41,458 bases of DNA from NCBI GenBank assembly GCA_024639335.1, contig JAHEIN010000008.1, forward strand, positions 1-41,458, given 5' to 3'. This document shows positions 28,365-37,702 of the stretch, in pieces; positions within the stretch are counted from its first letter, which is position 1, and each line of letters starts with the position of its first letter. The translations under genes were made by a program, and so were the position numbers. This stretch comes from a bacterium. Lineage in GTDB: Bacteria > Actinomycetota > Acidimicrobiia > Spongiisociales > ZC4RG35. Below the pieces are notes generated by a model. It did no database searches. It was not told the origin of the DNA and worked only from the letters and a program-made list of their open reading frames with translations.

Positions 28365-29146
28365 GCATTCCCTCCCTCATCGGGATGGTCCATCTCGCAC
28401 CCTTGCCCGGGGCGCCCCGCTACCGAGGTTCGATGCAGGAGATCGTCGAGCTCGCCCTCGCCGACGCCGCAACGCTGGCCGAAGCCGGATTCGACGCCGT
28501 GATGGTGGAGAACTTCGGCGACGCGCCCTTCTTCCCCGACGAGGTGCTTCCCGTCACCGTTGCTGGCTTGACGCGCGTGATGACCGAGATCGGCCACGCC
28601 ATCGACCTCCCGATCGGGGTGAACGTGCTCCGAAACGACGCGCTCGGAGCGATGTCGATCGCAGCCGTGACCGGAGCTGCTTTCATCCGGGTCAACGTGC
28701 TCTCGTCGATGATGTACACCGACCAGGGTCCCATCGTGGGCCGAGCAGCCGAGCTTGCTCGACTCAAGACGGCCATCGGGCCTGACGTGATGGTGCTGGC
28801 AGACGTGTTCGTCAAACATGCAACACCACCCCCGGGTGCGACGATCGAACTGACAGCCATCGACACCTGGGAGCGATCTGGTGCCGACGCCTTGGTGATC
28901 TCGGGCACCGGCACCGGGGCGTCGGTCGATCTCGAAGACCTCCGGCGAGTTGCCAGAGTCGTGCCAGAGGCACCACTCGTGATCGGATCCGGGGCAGATG
29001 CCGGCAACGTCGGTTCCCTGGCCGAAACCGTCCACTCGGTCATCGTTGGCTCGTCACTGAAGCCCGATCACGACGTGTCGCTCCCGGTCGACCGCGCACT
29101 CGCCGCTGCGTTCGTGGATGCCGCCCGCTCCGCCGGCCTGACTTGA
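28361..29146 (+). CDS. BtpA/SgcQ family protein
   Basis: IGMVHLAPLPGAPRYRGSMQEIVELALADAATLAEAGFDAVMVENFGDAPF; GTGA overlap with upstream gene. Confidence 0.9.
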   Translation: MSIPSLIGMVHLAPLPGAPRYRGSMQEIVELALADAATLAEAGFDAVMVENFGDAPFFPDEVLPVTVAGLTRVMTEIGHAIDLPIGVNVLRNDALGAMSIAAVTGAAFIRVNVLSSMMYTDQGPIVGRAAELARLKTAIGPDVMVLADVFVKHATPPPGATIELTAIDTWERSGADALVISGTGTGASVDLEDLRRVARVVPEAPLVIGSGADAGNVGSLAETVHSVIVGSSLKPDHDVSLPVDRALAAAFVDAARSAGLT

Positions 29147-29938
29147 TGGACCGCACCGAGACGCGATACAGGGCAACGGAGTCGGGATCCTCACGCTTGC
29201 CCGCCCCGAGGTTCGCAATGCCCTCACCGGAATCGAGATCCTGAACGAGATCATCACCACGGTGACGAGGCGGAGTCCTCAGACGACCTGTCCGTTCTGA
29301 TCATCACCGGAGAACGTCCGGCCTTCTCGGCAGGCGCGAACGTCAGGGACATGACTCGGGATCCGGGCTCTTCGGAGGTGACGTCGGCGCGATCGCCGAG
29401 GGCTATCGCCGTACGATCCAACGGCTGACACGACGATGGCCGAGACGGATCTGGTGACGATCGCTGCTGTCAATGGGCCGGCAGTCGGTGCAGAATTCGA
29501 CTCGCCCTCGGATGCGACCTCCGGATCGGTTCCAAGAACCCCAGCTTCGCCCACACCTTCGCCGACCTCGGCATCCTGCCGGGCGATGGCGGCGCTTGGA
29601 TCCTCCCTCGTGTGGTCGGCTGGCAACGCGCCGCCGAGTTGTCGTTCACCGCTCGCGTGATCGACGCCGACGAGGCTGTGAGGATGGATGTGCTCCTGGA
29701 GGTGACGGAACCCGACGAGCTGATGGGGCGTTGCCTCGCATTGGCGGAGACCATCGCAGCGAAGCCGAGCCACTCGATCCGACTCACCAAGCGACTCTTC
29801 CGTCATGCCAGGAACATGGACCTTCCGGAGTTCCTGGATCTGACGGCTGCCTATCAGGCGATCGCCCATGCCGAACCACAACATCGAACCGCCGTGTCTG
29901 CCTACCTGAACGCGCTCGACAACCGCTCCGATGAGTGA
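29146..29938 (+). pseudogene. Frameshifted enoyl-CoA hydratase/isomerase
   Basis: Homology moves among frames: GVGILTLARPEVRNALTGIEIL / DDLSVLIITGERPAFSAGANVRDM / LFGGDVGAIAEGYRRTIQRL / MAETDLVTIAAVNGPAVGAEFDS / RIGSKNPSFAHTFADLGILPGDGGAW...; stops between fragments. Confidence 0.9.
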
Positions 29939-30099
29939 TCCGCTAGCTGATTTCGGACAACACCCAGATCGACCTTTGAATTCCGGCTCAATCGACGGGA
30001 TCGGAACAATCAACCCGGTGATAACTACATATCTGTAATTGATCCGCCTGTCCCATAGTCGCGAAAACTCCTGTAACGCATCATGGAGACGGTGTACTG

Positions 30100-30109
30100 C
30101 ACAATTGTG
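30100..30109. promoter_or_regulatory. 10-bp palindrome CACAATTGTG upstream of the HD-GYP gene
   Basis: Perfect palindrome 14 nt before ATG in an AT-rich intergenic region. Confidence 0.4.
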
Positions 30110-30123
30110 AAGGCTGGAGAAAC

Positions 30124-30705
30124 ATGGACTCGCTGATCGCGGCGATGGAAGGCCTGGTCGAAGACATCTACGGCCACGTCCATCGTGTTTCGGGTGTCTC
30201 CATCTCCATCGGCGAGATCCTGGGACTCTCCCCCGCCGATCTCGACCGAATCGCCACCGTTGGAGTACTCCACGATGTCGGCAAGCTCCACGTGGACACG
30301 CGTTTGCTCAGCAAGCCCGCCAGCCTCGACGTTCCCGAGGTCGAGCTCATGCAGCGTCACACCCTTTTCGGATTCGCGATGACCGCCGACCTCTTCGAGC
30401 GTGAGGTCTCCGAGGCGATTCTCTTCCATCACGAGCGGTACGACGGCTCCGGCTATCCCCACGGACGGGCCGGCGACGAGATCCCGCTCCTGGCCCGCAT
30501 CGTCGCCGTCGCCGACGCGTACGACGCCATCACCAGCGAACGCGCGTACCAGCCGGCGCTTCCCGCAGACTTCGCGATCGAGGAGATCCGCAACTACTCC
30601 GGCACTCAGTTCGACCCGATGATCGTCGAAGCCTTCCTCGACTCCGTTTCCGACGGCTCGTTCGAGACCACCCAACGCCTCGTCCTCGACCTCGCCGCCA
30701 GCTGA
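30124..30705 (+). CDS. Stand-alone HD-GYP-domain phosphodiesterase-like protein
   Basis: VGVLHDVGKLHVD ... FHHERYDGSGYPHG ... VAVADAYDAITSERAY; SD GGAGA. Confidence 0.88.
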   Translation: MDSLIAAMEGLVEDIYGHVHRVSGVSISIGEILGLSPADLDRIATVGVLHDVGKLHVDTRLLSKPASLDVPEVELMQRHTLFGFAMTADLFEREVSEAILFHHERYDGSGYPHGRAGDEIPLLARIVAVADAYDAITSERAYQPALPADFAIEEIRNYSGTQFDPMIVEAFLDSVSDGSFETTQRLVLDLAAS

Positions 30706-30893
30706 CCGTCCTCGACGCGCATCCTGCGGCACGAGACCCGCGGGCGCTGAACCTTCTGCTCGTGTAGAGGTTGCGCAGATGGCTGGACGCCCGCTACCTC
30801 CGAATTGCCCCTGGTTCATGGGTGAGTCGACGACCTCGAGGCGAGCGCGACTGCGAATGCGGTTTCCGCCGATCTCTCCCACCGGGGACATGC

Positions 30894-31013
30894 TCAGCCG
30901 ATGAGGTAGGCGCCGAGCAGCTCGTGTGGTAGTTCGACGACGATCGTCCCGCCTTCGATCCTGATTGCGACCTCGACTGTCTGGCCGGCGAGCGCGGTCT
31001 CATGTGTTGGCAT
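30894..31013 (-). CDS. Possible 39-aa small ORF
   Basis: MPTHETALAGQTVEVAIRIEGGTIVVELPHELLGAYLIG*, below the ORF-track cutoff; the frame can extend to ATG at 31052 or 31058. Confidence 0.3.
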   Translation of the reverse strand: MPTHETALAGQTVEVAIRIEGGTIVVELPHELLGAYLIG

Positions 31014-31156
31014 GTTCTCTCCATGCCTCCCCGACCGCCTGCCCAACACCATACGCATCGAATCTGAGATTGGAAGCGGAACGTTCGGACGGCCGGCGCT
31101 TCATCCCCTCCATCTCCGAGCGGGTGCGACCACTGCAGTTTGTCCGAGTGATCAGA

Positions 31157-31162
31157 TACGCT
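31157..31162 (+). promoter_or_regulatory. Leaderless -10 candidate TACGCT-N6-ATG
   Basis: Upstream of lhr; supports the start at 31169. Confidence 0.5.
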
Positions 31163-31168
31163 CGCACC

Positions 31169-34100
31169 ATGTTGCCGTCACAGTTCATGCCGGCCACGAA
31201 AGCGTGGTTCGAGGCGTCCTTTCCCGCGCCGACCGACGCTCAGGCGCAGGGATGGCAATCCATCTCATCAGGGAACCACACTCTGATCCACGCTCCGACC
31301 GGATCGGGCAAGACACTCGCAGCGTTTCTCTGGACGATCGACCGACTGCTTCACGAGCCGCTCCCGGAGGATCTCGAACGCACCCGCGTCCTGTATGTGT
31401 CACCGATGAAGGCGCTGGCGTATGACATCGACCGCAATCTGCGCGCTCCACTGCTCGGTATCCGGCACGCTTCCGAGCGAATCGGCGGCGACTCCCTCCC
31501 GGAGATCACCACGTTCCTGAGGACCGGGGACACACCCGCGGTCGACCGGCGGCGAATGCAGAAGCATCCGTCGGACATCCTCATCACGACCCCGGAGTCC
31601 CTCTACCTGCTGCTCACGTCACAGGCCCGAGAGACCCTGCGCTCGGTGCGCCATGTGATCTGCGACGAGGTGCATGCCGTTGCAGGCACCAAACGGGGCG
31701 CGCATCTCGCCCTGAGCCTGGAACGGCTGGAGGAACTCACGAGCGTCGAGCCTCAGCGGATCGGCCTTTCGGCCACGCAGCGCCCACTGGAGACGATCGC
31801 GGGCTTCCTGGGCGGCGGGACCATCGAAGGCGACACCTGGACCCCGCGTCCGGTCACGATCGTCGACACTCCCGGCGAACGCGCAATCGATCTCGAGCTG
31901 GTCGTGCCCGTCGAGAACATGGCTGAGCCCGATGAGCCCGATCCGCTCGATCCGGATCGGATCCGCACCAAGTCGATCTGGCCGGCCGTGTACCCGCGGG
32001 TGCTGGACCTGATCGAACACCACAACTCGACCATCGTCTTCGCCAACTCCAGGCGGCTGGCCGAACGGGTGTGCAACGAGCTCAACCACCTGGCGGGTGA
32101 GGAGATCGCCCGCGCCCATCACGGATCGGTGGCACGCGACCAGCGAATCGAGATCGAAGAGGCACTCAAACGCGGGGCACTGAAGGCCGTCGTGGCGACC
32201 AGCTCGCTGGAGTTGGGAATCGACATGGGTGCGGTGGACCTGGTGATCCAGATCGAGGCTCCGATCTCTGTGGCGAGCGGGCTCCAGCGGGTTGGCCGGG
32301 CCGGGCACTCGGTGGGTGAGGTCTCGACTGCGAAGCTGTTCCCCAAATATCGGGGCGACCTCCTGCTTGCGACCGTCCTGGTCGATCGAATGCTGGAACG
32401 CCAGGTCGAGCAGACGAAGATCCCCCGCAATCCGATCGACGTGCTCAGTCAACAGCTGGTGGCATCGGTCGTGATCGAAGATCGGACCGTCGACGACCTC
32501 TTCGACATGACGCGCCGCGCCACGCCTTATCGCGAGCTCTCCCGGTCGGTGTTCGACGCCACGATGGACATGCTCGCCGGCCGCTATCCGTCGGATCTGT
32601 TCTCCGAGCTCCGGCCACGGGTCGTCTGGGATCGGATCGACGGCTCGGTCACGGCGCGTCGCGGTGCTCGTCAACTCGCGGTCGCCAACGCCGGGACAAT
32701 CCCTGATCGCGGCCTGTACCGGGTGGTACTGCCGGAGGGTGGCCGGGTAGGCGAGCTGGACGAGGAAATGGTCTATGAGTCCAGGGTGGGGGACCTGTTC
32801 ATCCTGGGCTCTTCGACGTGGCGAATCGTCGATATCGGGCCGGACATCGTCCAGGTGGTCCCTGCACCCGGAGAGCCCGCAGCCACGATGCCGTTCTGGC
32901 ACGGCGATGCCGTGGGACGCTCCCTCGACACCGGCAAGGCCGTCGGCGCCTTCGTCAGAGAAATCGGGGCGATGACGCCGGAGTCGTCAGAGCGCCGGCT
33001 CATCGAGGAATACCACCTCGACGAGCTGGCTGCGAGAAACCTCATTGCGTATCTCGAGGAGGAGCGAGCAGAGGGCGGGGTCCTCCCGACGGATCAGACT
33101 CTGGTTGTGCAGCGGTTCCGCGATGAGATCGGCGACTGGCGGGTGGTGATTCTCTCCCCGCTCGGTGCCAAGGTCCATGCCCCGTGGGCCATGGCGACCA
33201 CTCAACGGTTGCGTGAGCGGTACGGCACCGATGTCGACGTGATCTGGTCCGACGACGGGATTGCCTTCCGGTTTCCCGACACCGACGACATCCCAGCGAC
33301 CGAAGAGCTCATCCCAGAGCCCGAGGAACTCGAACCGCTCCTCACCGAACACTTGGCGGATTCGGCGATGTTCGCAGCCCGATTCCGGGAAGCCGCAGGC
33401 CGAGCGCTGCTTCTCCCCCGCCGCCGCCCCGGACAGCGGACACCACTCTGGCTCCAGCGGAGAAAGGCCGCCGATCTGCTGAGCGTCGCTCGCCAGTTCG
33501 GGTCGTTCCCGATCATCCTGGAAACCTATCGAGAGATCCTCCAAGACGACTTCGACGTCCCGTCGTTGCGGGAGGTCCTCGCCGACATCAGGTCCCGCCG
33601 GATCCGGGTGGCCGAGATCTCCACCGAGAGCCCCACACCATTCGCATCGTCGCTCCTCTTCGCGTTCGTCGCTGCGTACCTGTACGAGGGCGACACCCCG
33701 CTGGCCGAGCGGCGAGCCGCCGCGCTCACGCTCGACCGAGAGATGCTTCGCGAGCTCCTGGGCGAAGGGGAGCTGCGCGACCTCCTCGATGCAGACCAAC
33801 TGGCCACGCTCGAATTGGAGCTGCAGAGGCTCACCGAGGGGCGGCAGGCGAATGGCGCCGACGGCATCGCCGATCTGTTGGCATTCCTCGGTCCGCTCAG
33901 CACCGACGACATCGAGCTTCGGACCTACGACACCGACGTCGTCGCCGCCTTGGCCGAGTTGACCAGCTCGCGGAGGGTCATCGAGGTGACCATGAAGGGC
34001 GAACGCCGATACGCCGCGGTCGAGGATGCCGGACGGCTCCGTGATGCGCTCGGCATCCAGCCTCCTCCCGGCATCGCCCATGTGTTCCTCGAACCCGTCG

Positions 34101-35542
34101 ACGACCCGTTGGGCGATGTGATCGGTCGCTACGCCCGCACCCATGGCCCCTTCACGACCGAAGCAGCGGCAGGCTCGCTGGGATTGCCGGTCGGCGTCGT
34201 GTCCACGGCGCTCCGACGCCTCGACGAACAGCGCCGTGTGGTGCAGGGCGCGTTCCGCCCCGGCGGGTCCGACCTCGAATGGATCGACTCCGACGTGCTC
34301 CGGACTCTCAAACGACGGTCCCTCAGCGCATTGCGCTCCGAGATCGAGCCCGTCACCGGGGACGCGCTCGGCCGTTTCCTCCCGGTATGGCAAGGTGTTT
34401 CGAATGATCCTCCAACCGGTCGCGGGCCGATGCTGGAGGTCGTGCGACGGCTCCAGGGAGCAGATCTGCCGGCTTCGGTATTGATCAACGACGTGCTCCC
34501 CTCCCGTCATGCGGACGCCGAGACCGTGCTCGATCAATTGATGATCGAGGGAGAACTGGTATGGGCAGGACGGGGCACGCTCGGCGCACGGGACGGCAAG
34601 CTCGCCCTGTACTTCCGGGATCAGCTCCCACTGCTCTGGGTGCCCCCGGTCGGAGACCCACTCGACGATGAGCTTCATCAGGCGATTCGCAACCACCTCG
34701 AAAAACGCGGCGCCAGCTTCTTCAAAGCGATCTACCTGGCGTGCGGCGGTGGCGATGTCGCCGCCGTGCTCGACGCCCTCTGGGATCTGGTGTGGGCCGG
34801 TGAGATCACCAACGACACCTTCGCCCCTGTCCGCGCATTCGGGCTGGCCCGTCGTACGAAGTCATCAGGGCGGCCGACGGTGACTGCGGCCTTCCCGGCC
34901 CATGCCTCGGGCCGCTGGTCGCTCGTGACTGATCTCCTCGAGGATGTCATCGAGCCGCCGTCCGGTACCCAGCAGGCGACGGCATGGACCCACCAGCTGC
35001 TCGATCGTCACGGGATCGTCACGCGCCTGAGCGTCGCCGCAGAAGGACTCCCTGGCGGGTTCACCTCGGTGTATCCGGTACTCCAGCATCTCGAGGAGAC
35101 CGGCAGGGCGCGCCGCGGCTACTTCATCGAGCGCTTGGGCGGTGCACAGTTCGCGCTGCCCGGAGCCGTCGACCGCGTGCGAAGCGCTCCCGAGCACTCG
35201 GTCACCATCCTGGCATCGACCGATCCGGCGAACCCGTACGGTGCGGCGCTCGACTGGCCCGCGATCGAGGACGGTCGGATCGGCCGCATCGCCGGAACGT
35301 ATGTCATCCTCGCCGACGGTCACCTGGTCTGCTATCTCGACAGACGAAAGCTGCGGACCTTCGCGCTCGACCCCGACCACTACACGATGGTTGCCTCGGC
35401 GATCGCCTGGCTCGGAGACCGATCCCGTCGCCTTCGAATCGAGTCGATCGACGGCCAACCACCAGCACAGACCGAGCTGGGGCGAGTGCTCGCCGAGGTC
35501 GGATTTGCGCCGGCGCTGCGCGGCCTGTCGTATCGCTCCTGA
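31169..35542 (+). CDS. lhr: Lhr-family large ATP-dependent helicase
   Basis: HAPTGSGKTLAAFL, ICDEVHAVAGTKRGAHLALSLERL, LELGIDMGAVDLVIQ...RVGRAGHS; about 1457 aa from ATG at 31169. Confidence 0.93.
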   Translation: MLPSQFMPATKAWFEASFPAPTDAQAQGWQSISSGNHTLIHAPTGSGKTLAAFLWTIDRLLHEPLPEDLERTRVLYVSPMKALAYDIDRNLRAPLLGIRHASERIGGDSLPEITTFLRTGDTPAVDRRRMQKHPSDILITTPESLYLLLTSQARETLRSVRHVICDEVHAVAGTKRGAHLALSLERLEELTSVEPQRIGLSATQRPLETIAGFLGGGTIEGDTWTPRPVTIVDTPGERAIDLELVVPVENMAEPDEPDPLDPDRIRTKSIWPAVYPRVLDLIEHHNSTIVFANSRRLAERVCNELNHLAGEEIARAHHGSVARDQRIEIEEALKRGALKAVVATSSLELGIDMGAVDLVIQIEAPISVASGLQRVGRAGHSVGEVSTAKLFPKYRGDLLLATVLVDRMLERQVEQTKIPRNPIDVLSQQLVASVVIEDRTVDDLFDMTRRATPYRELSRSVFDATMDMLAGRYPSDLFSELRPRVVWDRIDGSVTARRGARQLAVANAGTIPDRGLYRVVLPEGGRVGELDEEMVYESRVGDLFILGSSTWRIVDIGPDIVQVVPAPGEPAATMPFWHGDAVGRSLDTGKAVGAFVREIGAMTPESSERRLIEEYHLDELAARNLIAYLEEERAEGGVLPTDQTLVVQRFRDEIGDWRVVILSPLGAKVHAPWAMATTQRLRERYGTDVDVIWSDDGIAFRFPDTDDIPATEELIPEPEELEPLLTEHLADSAMFAARFREAAGRALLLPRRRPGQRTPLWLQRRKAADLLSVARQFGSFPIILETYREILQDDFDVPSLREVLADIRSRRIRVAEISTESPTPFASSLLFAFVAAYLYEGDTPLAERRAAALTLDREMLRELLGEGELRDLLDADQLATLELELQRLTEGRQANGADGIADLLAFLGPLSTDDIELRTYDTDVVAALAELTSSRRVIEVTMKGERRYAAVEDAGRLRDALGIQPPPGIAHVFLEPVDDPLGDVIGRYARTHGPFTTEAAAGSLGLPVGVVSTALRRLDEQRRVVQGAFRPGGSDLEWIDSDVLRTLKRRSLSALRSEIEPVTGDALGRFLPVWQGVSNDPPTGRGPMLEVVRRLQGADLPASVLINDVLPSRHADAETVLDQLMIEGELVWAGRGTLGARDGKLALYFRDQLPLLWVPPVGDPLDDELHQAIRNHLEKRGASFFKAIYLACGGGDVAAVLDALWDLVWAGEITNDTFAPVRAFGLARRTKSSGRPTVTAAFPAHASGRWSLVTDLLEDVIEPPSGTQQATAWTHQLLDRHGIVTRLSVAAEGLPGGFTSVYPVLQHLEETGRARRGYFIERLGGAQFALPGAVDRVRSAPEHSVTILASTDPANPYGAALDWPAIEDGRIGRIAGTYVILADGHLVCYLDRRKLRTFALDPDHYTMVASAIAWLGDRSRRLRIESIDGQPPAQTELGRVLAEVGFAPALRGLSYRS

Positions 35543-36381
35543 TGCCCGAGGGAGACAGCTACACCCGGGCGGCCGACCGGCTTCGGCCGGTCTTCGTCGA
35601 CGAGAAACTCACCTACGTCGACGGAGCACCGGTCGTGAGGAAGTGGTCCCAGAAGCTCGTCGACCACACGGTCACCGGCATCCGAACCCACGGCAAGCAT
35701 CTGCTGTTCGACGTCGACTCGGGCGTCACGATCCATGTGTGGCTGGGGATGCCCGGCCGGTGGCGTATCCGTGATGGCTCGGGACGAACCGTGGCGGTCG
35801 AATCGGAGCGTCGGCGGGGCGGCCGGGTCAAAGACCCCCGTGGGGCCGCACGGCTCATCCTCGGCACCGATCGGCACGAGGCCACCTGCTATTCGGCTCC
35901 GACGGTCGAGATCGAGCGCACCCGGGTCATCGACCGGCTCATCGACCGGTTGGGGCCTGATGTCCTCGCAGAGAAGTTCGACTGGGAGCTGTTCCGTGAT
36001 CGAACCTCGAAGGTCCAGCCGGGCCGGGCCGTCACAGACGTGCTGTTGGACCAGCGTGTGCTGGCGGGGGTGGGCAACGAGTACAAGAACGAGGTGATGT
36101 TCCTCGAAGGACTCCATCCACTCACGCCGTTCGGCTCGCTGGACCCCGATCGAATCGACGCGCTCGCCGACCGATCACGCCGCCTGATGCTTCCCAACGC
36201 CCACCGCTCGGAACGGGTGACGACAGGTTTCAGAGGTCCGGCGATGGAGTCATGGGTCTTTGAACGCGACGGCAGACCATGCCGCCGATGCCGGACACCA
36301 ATCGTCGCCGAACCCCTCGGCGATCCGTTCCCCAGGATCACCTACTGGTGCCCGACCTGTCAGACGGAGTCGAACAGATAG
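35542..36381 (+). CDS. nei: Fpg/Nei-family DNA glycosylase
   Basis: MPEGDSYTRAADRLRPVF N-terminus; C-terminal zinc finger CRRC...CPTC; TGATG overlap with lhr. Confidence 0.9.
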   Translation: MPEGDSYTRAADRLRPVFVDEKLTYVDGAPVVRKWSQKLVDHTVTGIRTHGKHLLFDVDSGVTIHVWLGMPGRWRIRDGSGRTVAVESERRRGGRVKDPRGAARLILGTDRHEATCYSAPTVEIERTRVIDRLIDRLGPDVLAEKFDWELFRDRTSKVQPGRAVTDVLLDQRVLAGVGNEYKNEVMFLEGLHPLTPFGSLDPDRIDALADRSRRLMLPNAHRSERVTTGFRGPAMESWVFERDGRPCRRCRTPIVAEPLGDPFPRITYWCPTCQTESNR

Positions 36382-36419
36382 ATCGGGCGCCGGTGTCCGA
36401 CGAAGGCAGGCAGACCCTG

Positions 36420-36425
36420 TACCGT
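36420..36425 (+). promoter_or_regulatory. Leaderless -10 candidate TACCGT-N8-ATG
   Basis: Upstream of the DUF4032 gene. Confidence 0.5.
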
Positions 36426-36433
36426 TTCCCGCC

Positions 36434-37702
36434 ATGCCGGCAGAGCTGACGATCCGAGCGGGGCATCCCGACTTCCTCGACCTCCCCTGGGACATGTCAC
36501 TTCAGGAGTGGGACCTCGACCACCGCGTCCAGCTCCCGAAGGGCATCTCGCGCCACGAGGTGCGCTTCTTCCAGTACCCCCAGGGCCTCTATGCGATCAA
36601 GGAGCTTCCGACCAGGCCGGCCCACCAGGACTACAGCGTGCTCCGCCAACTCGAGTCGTTCGGGGCTCCGGCGGTCCGACCCGTCGGCCTCGTCGACCGA
36701 CGCTCCTCCGACCCCCACGAAGAGCGCTCTGCCGCCCTCATCACCGCCTACGAGCCATTCTCGTTCAGCTATCGAGAGTTGATCGCCGGCGCCGGTTTTG
36801 GCGGACGCAGGAACCAGCTGCTCGACGCGTTCGCCATGCTGCTGGTCGAGCTCCACGTCGCCGGCGTCTTCTGGGGCGATTGCTCGCTCTCCAACGTGCT
36901 GTACCGGTTCGATGCCGAGGCAATCGAGACGATCATGGTCGACGGCGAGACCGCCACGGTCTACGACGAACTGACCGACGGGCGACGAGCCGAAGACATC
37001 GAGATCATGATCATGAATGTCGCCGGCGGAATGGCGGACATCGCCAGCTCGACAGGGGCCGATCTCGACGAGGCCGACCTCGACCTCGGTGAGGACATCG
37101 CCGAGAGATATCGCGGACTCTGGCACGAAGTCAACCGGGACGACATGATCGGGCCCGAGGAGCGATACCGGATCCAAGAGCGGGTCGAAGCCTTGAACGG
37201 TCTCGGTTTCGACGTCGAAGAGGTCGACCTGATCCCGGTCGACGAGTCCGACTCGAGGCTCCGGGTCAAGGTCAAGGTCGGCGGCAGGACCTTCCACCAG
37301 CGGCGACTCAAGGAATTGACCGGCGTCGACGCACTCGAGCAACAGGCCAGGCAGATCCTGTCCGACCTCCAGTACTTCCAGACGAAGACCGGAAACACGA
37401 CGCCGTCCGGAAAGAACGTCGCCGCCATCCAATGGCGAGTGCAGGAGTTCGAGCCGATGCTGGCACGGTTGCGGAACCTCGACCACGTGCGCGACCCGAT
37501 CCAGACCTACTGCGACCTCCTCTACCACCGCTACACGATGTCACAGGGGTCGGGCTTCGACGTGGGGACGGACGCAGCCTACGACGACTGGCTGGACCGG
37601 GGCCGGCCTGGATACAAGATCACCGAGGACCCCCATGTCGAGATCGCCCGCCCGTTCGCCAACAAGGATCCCGACGACGGAGTCATCCTCGACGCCGAGT
37701 GA
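36434..37702 (+). CDS. DUF4032 domain, kinase-like protein
   Basis: HVAGVFWGDCSLSNVLYRFDAEAIETIMVDGETA (kinase-like catalytic-loop pattern); 422 aa. Confidence 0.75.
   Translation: MPAELTIRAGHPDFLDLPWDMSLQEWDLDHRVQLPKGISRHEVRFFQYPQGLYAIKELPTRPAHQDYSVLRQLESFGAPAVRPVGLVDRRSSDPHEERSAALITAYEPFSFSYRELIAGAGFGGRRNQLLDAFAMLLVELHVAGVFWGDCSLSNVLYRFDAEAIETIMVDGETATVYDELTDGRRAEDIEIMIMNVAGGMADIASSTGADLDEADLDLGEDIAERYRGLWHEVNRDDMIGPEERYRIQERVEALNGLGFDVEEVDLIPVDESDSRLRVKVKVGGRTFHQRRLKELTGVDALEQQARQILSDLQYFQTKTGNTTPSGKNVAAIQWRVQEFEPMLARLRNLDHVRDPIQTYCDLLYHRYTMSQGSGFDVGTDAAYDDWLDRGRPGYKITEDPHVEIARPFANKDPDDGVILDAE

Noticed and set aside
30965-31168. N-terminal extension of the 1525-aa lhr ORF
   Set aside because: Extension is not helicase-like; MLPSQFMPATKAWFEASFPAPTDAQ at 31169 is a natural start with TACGCT-N6-ATG upstream.
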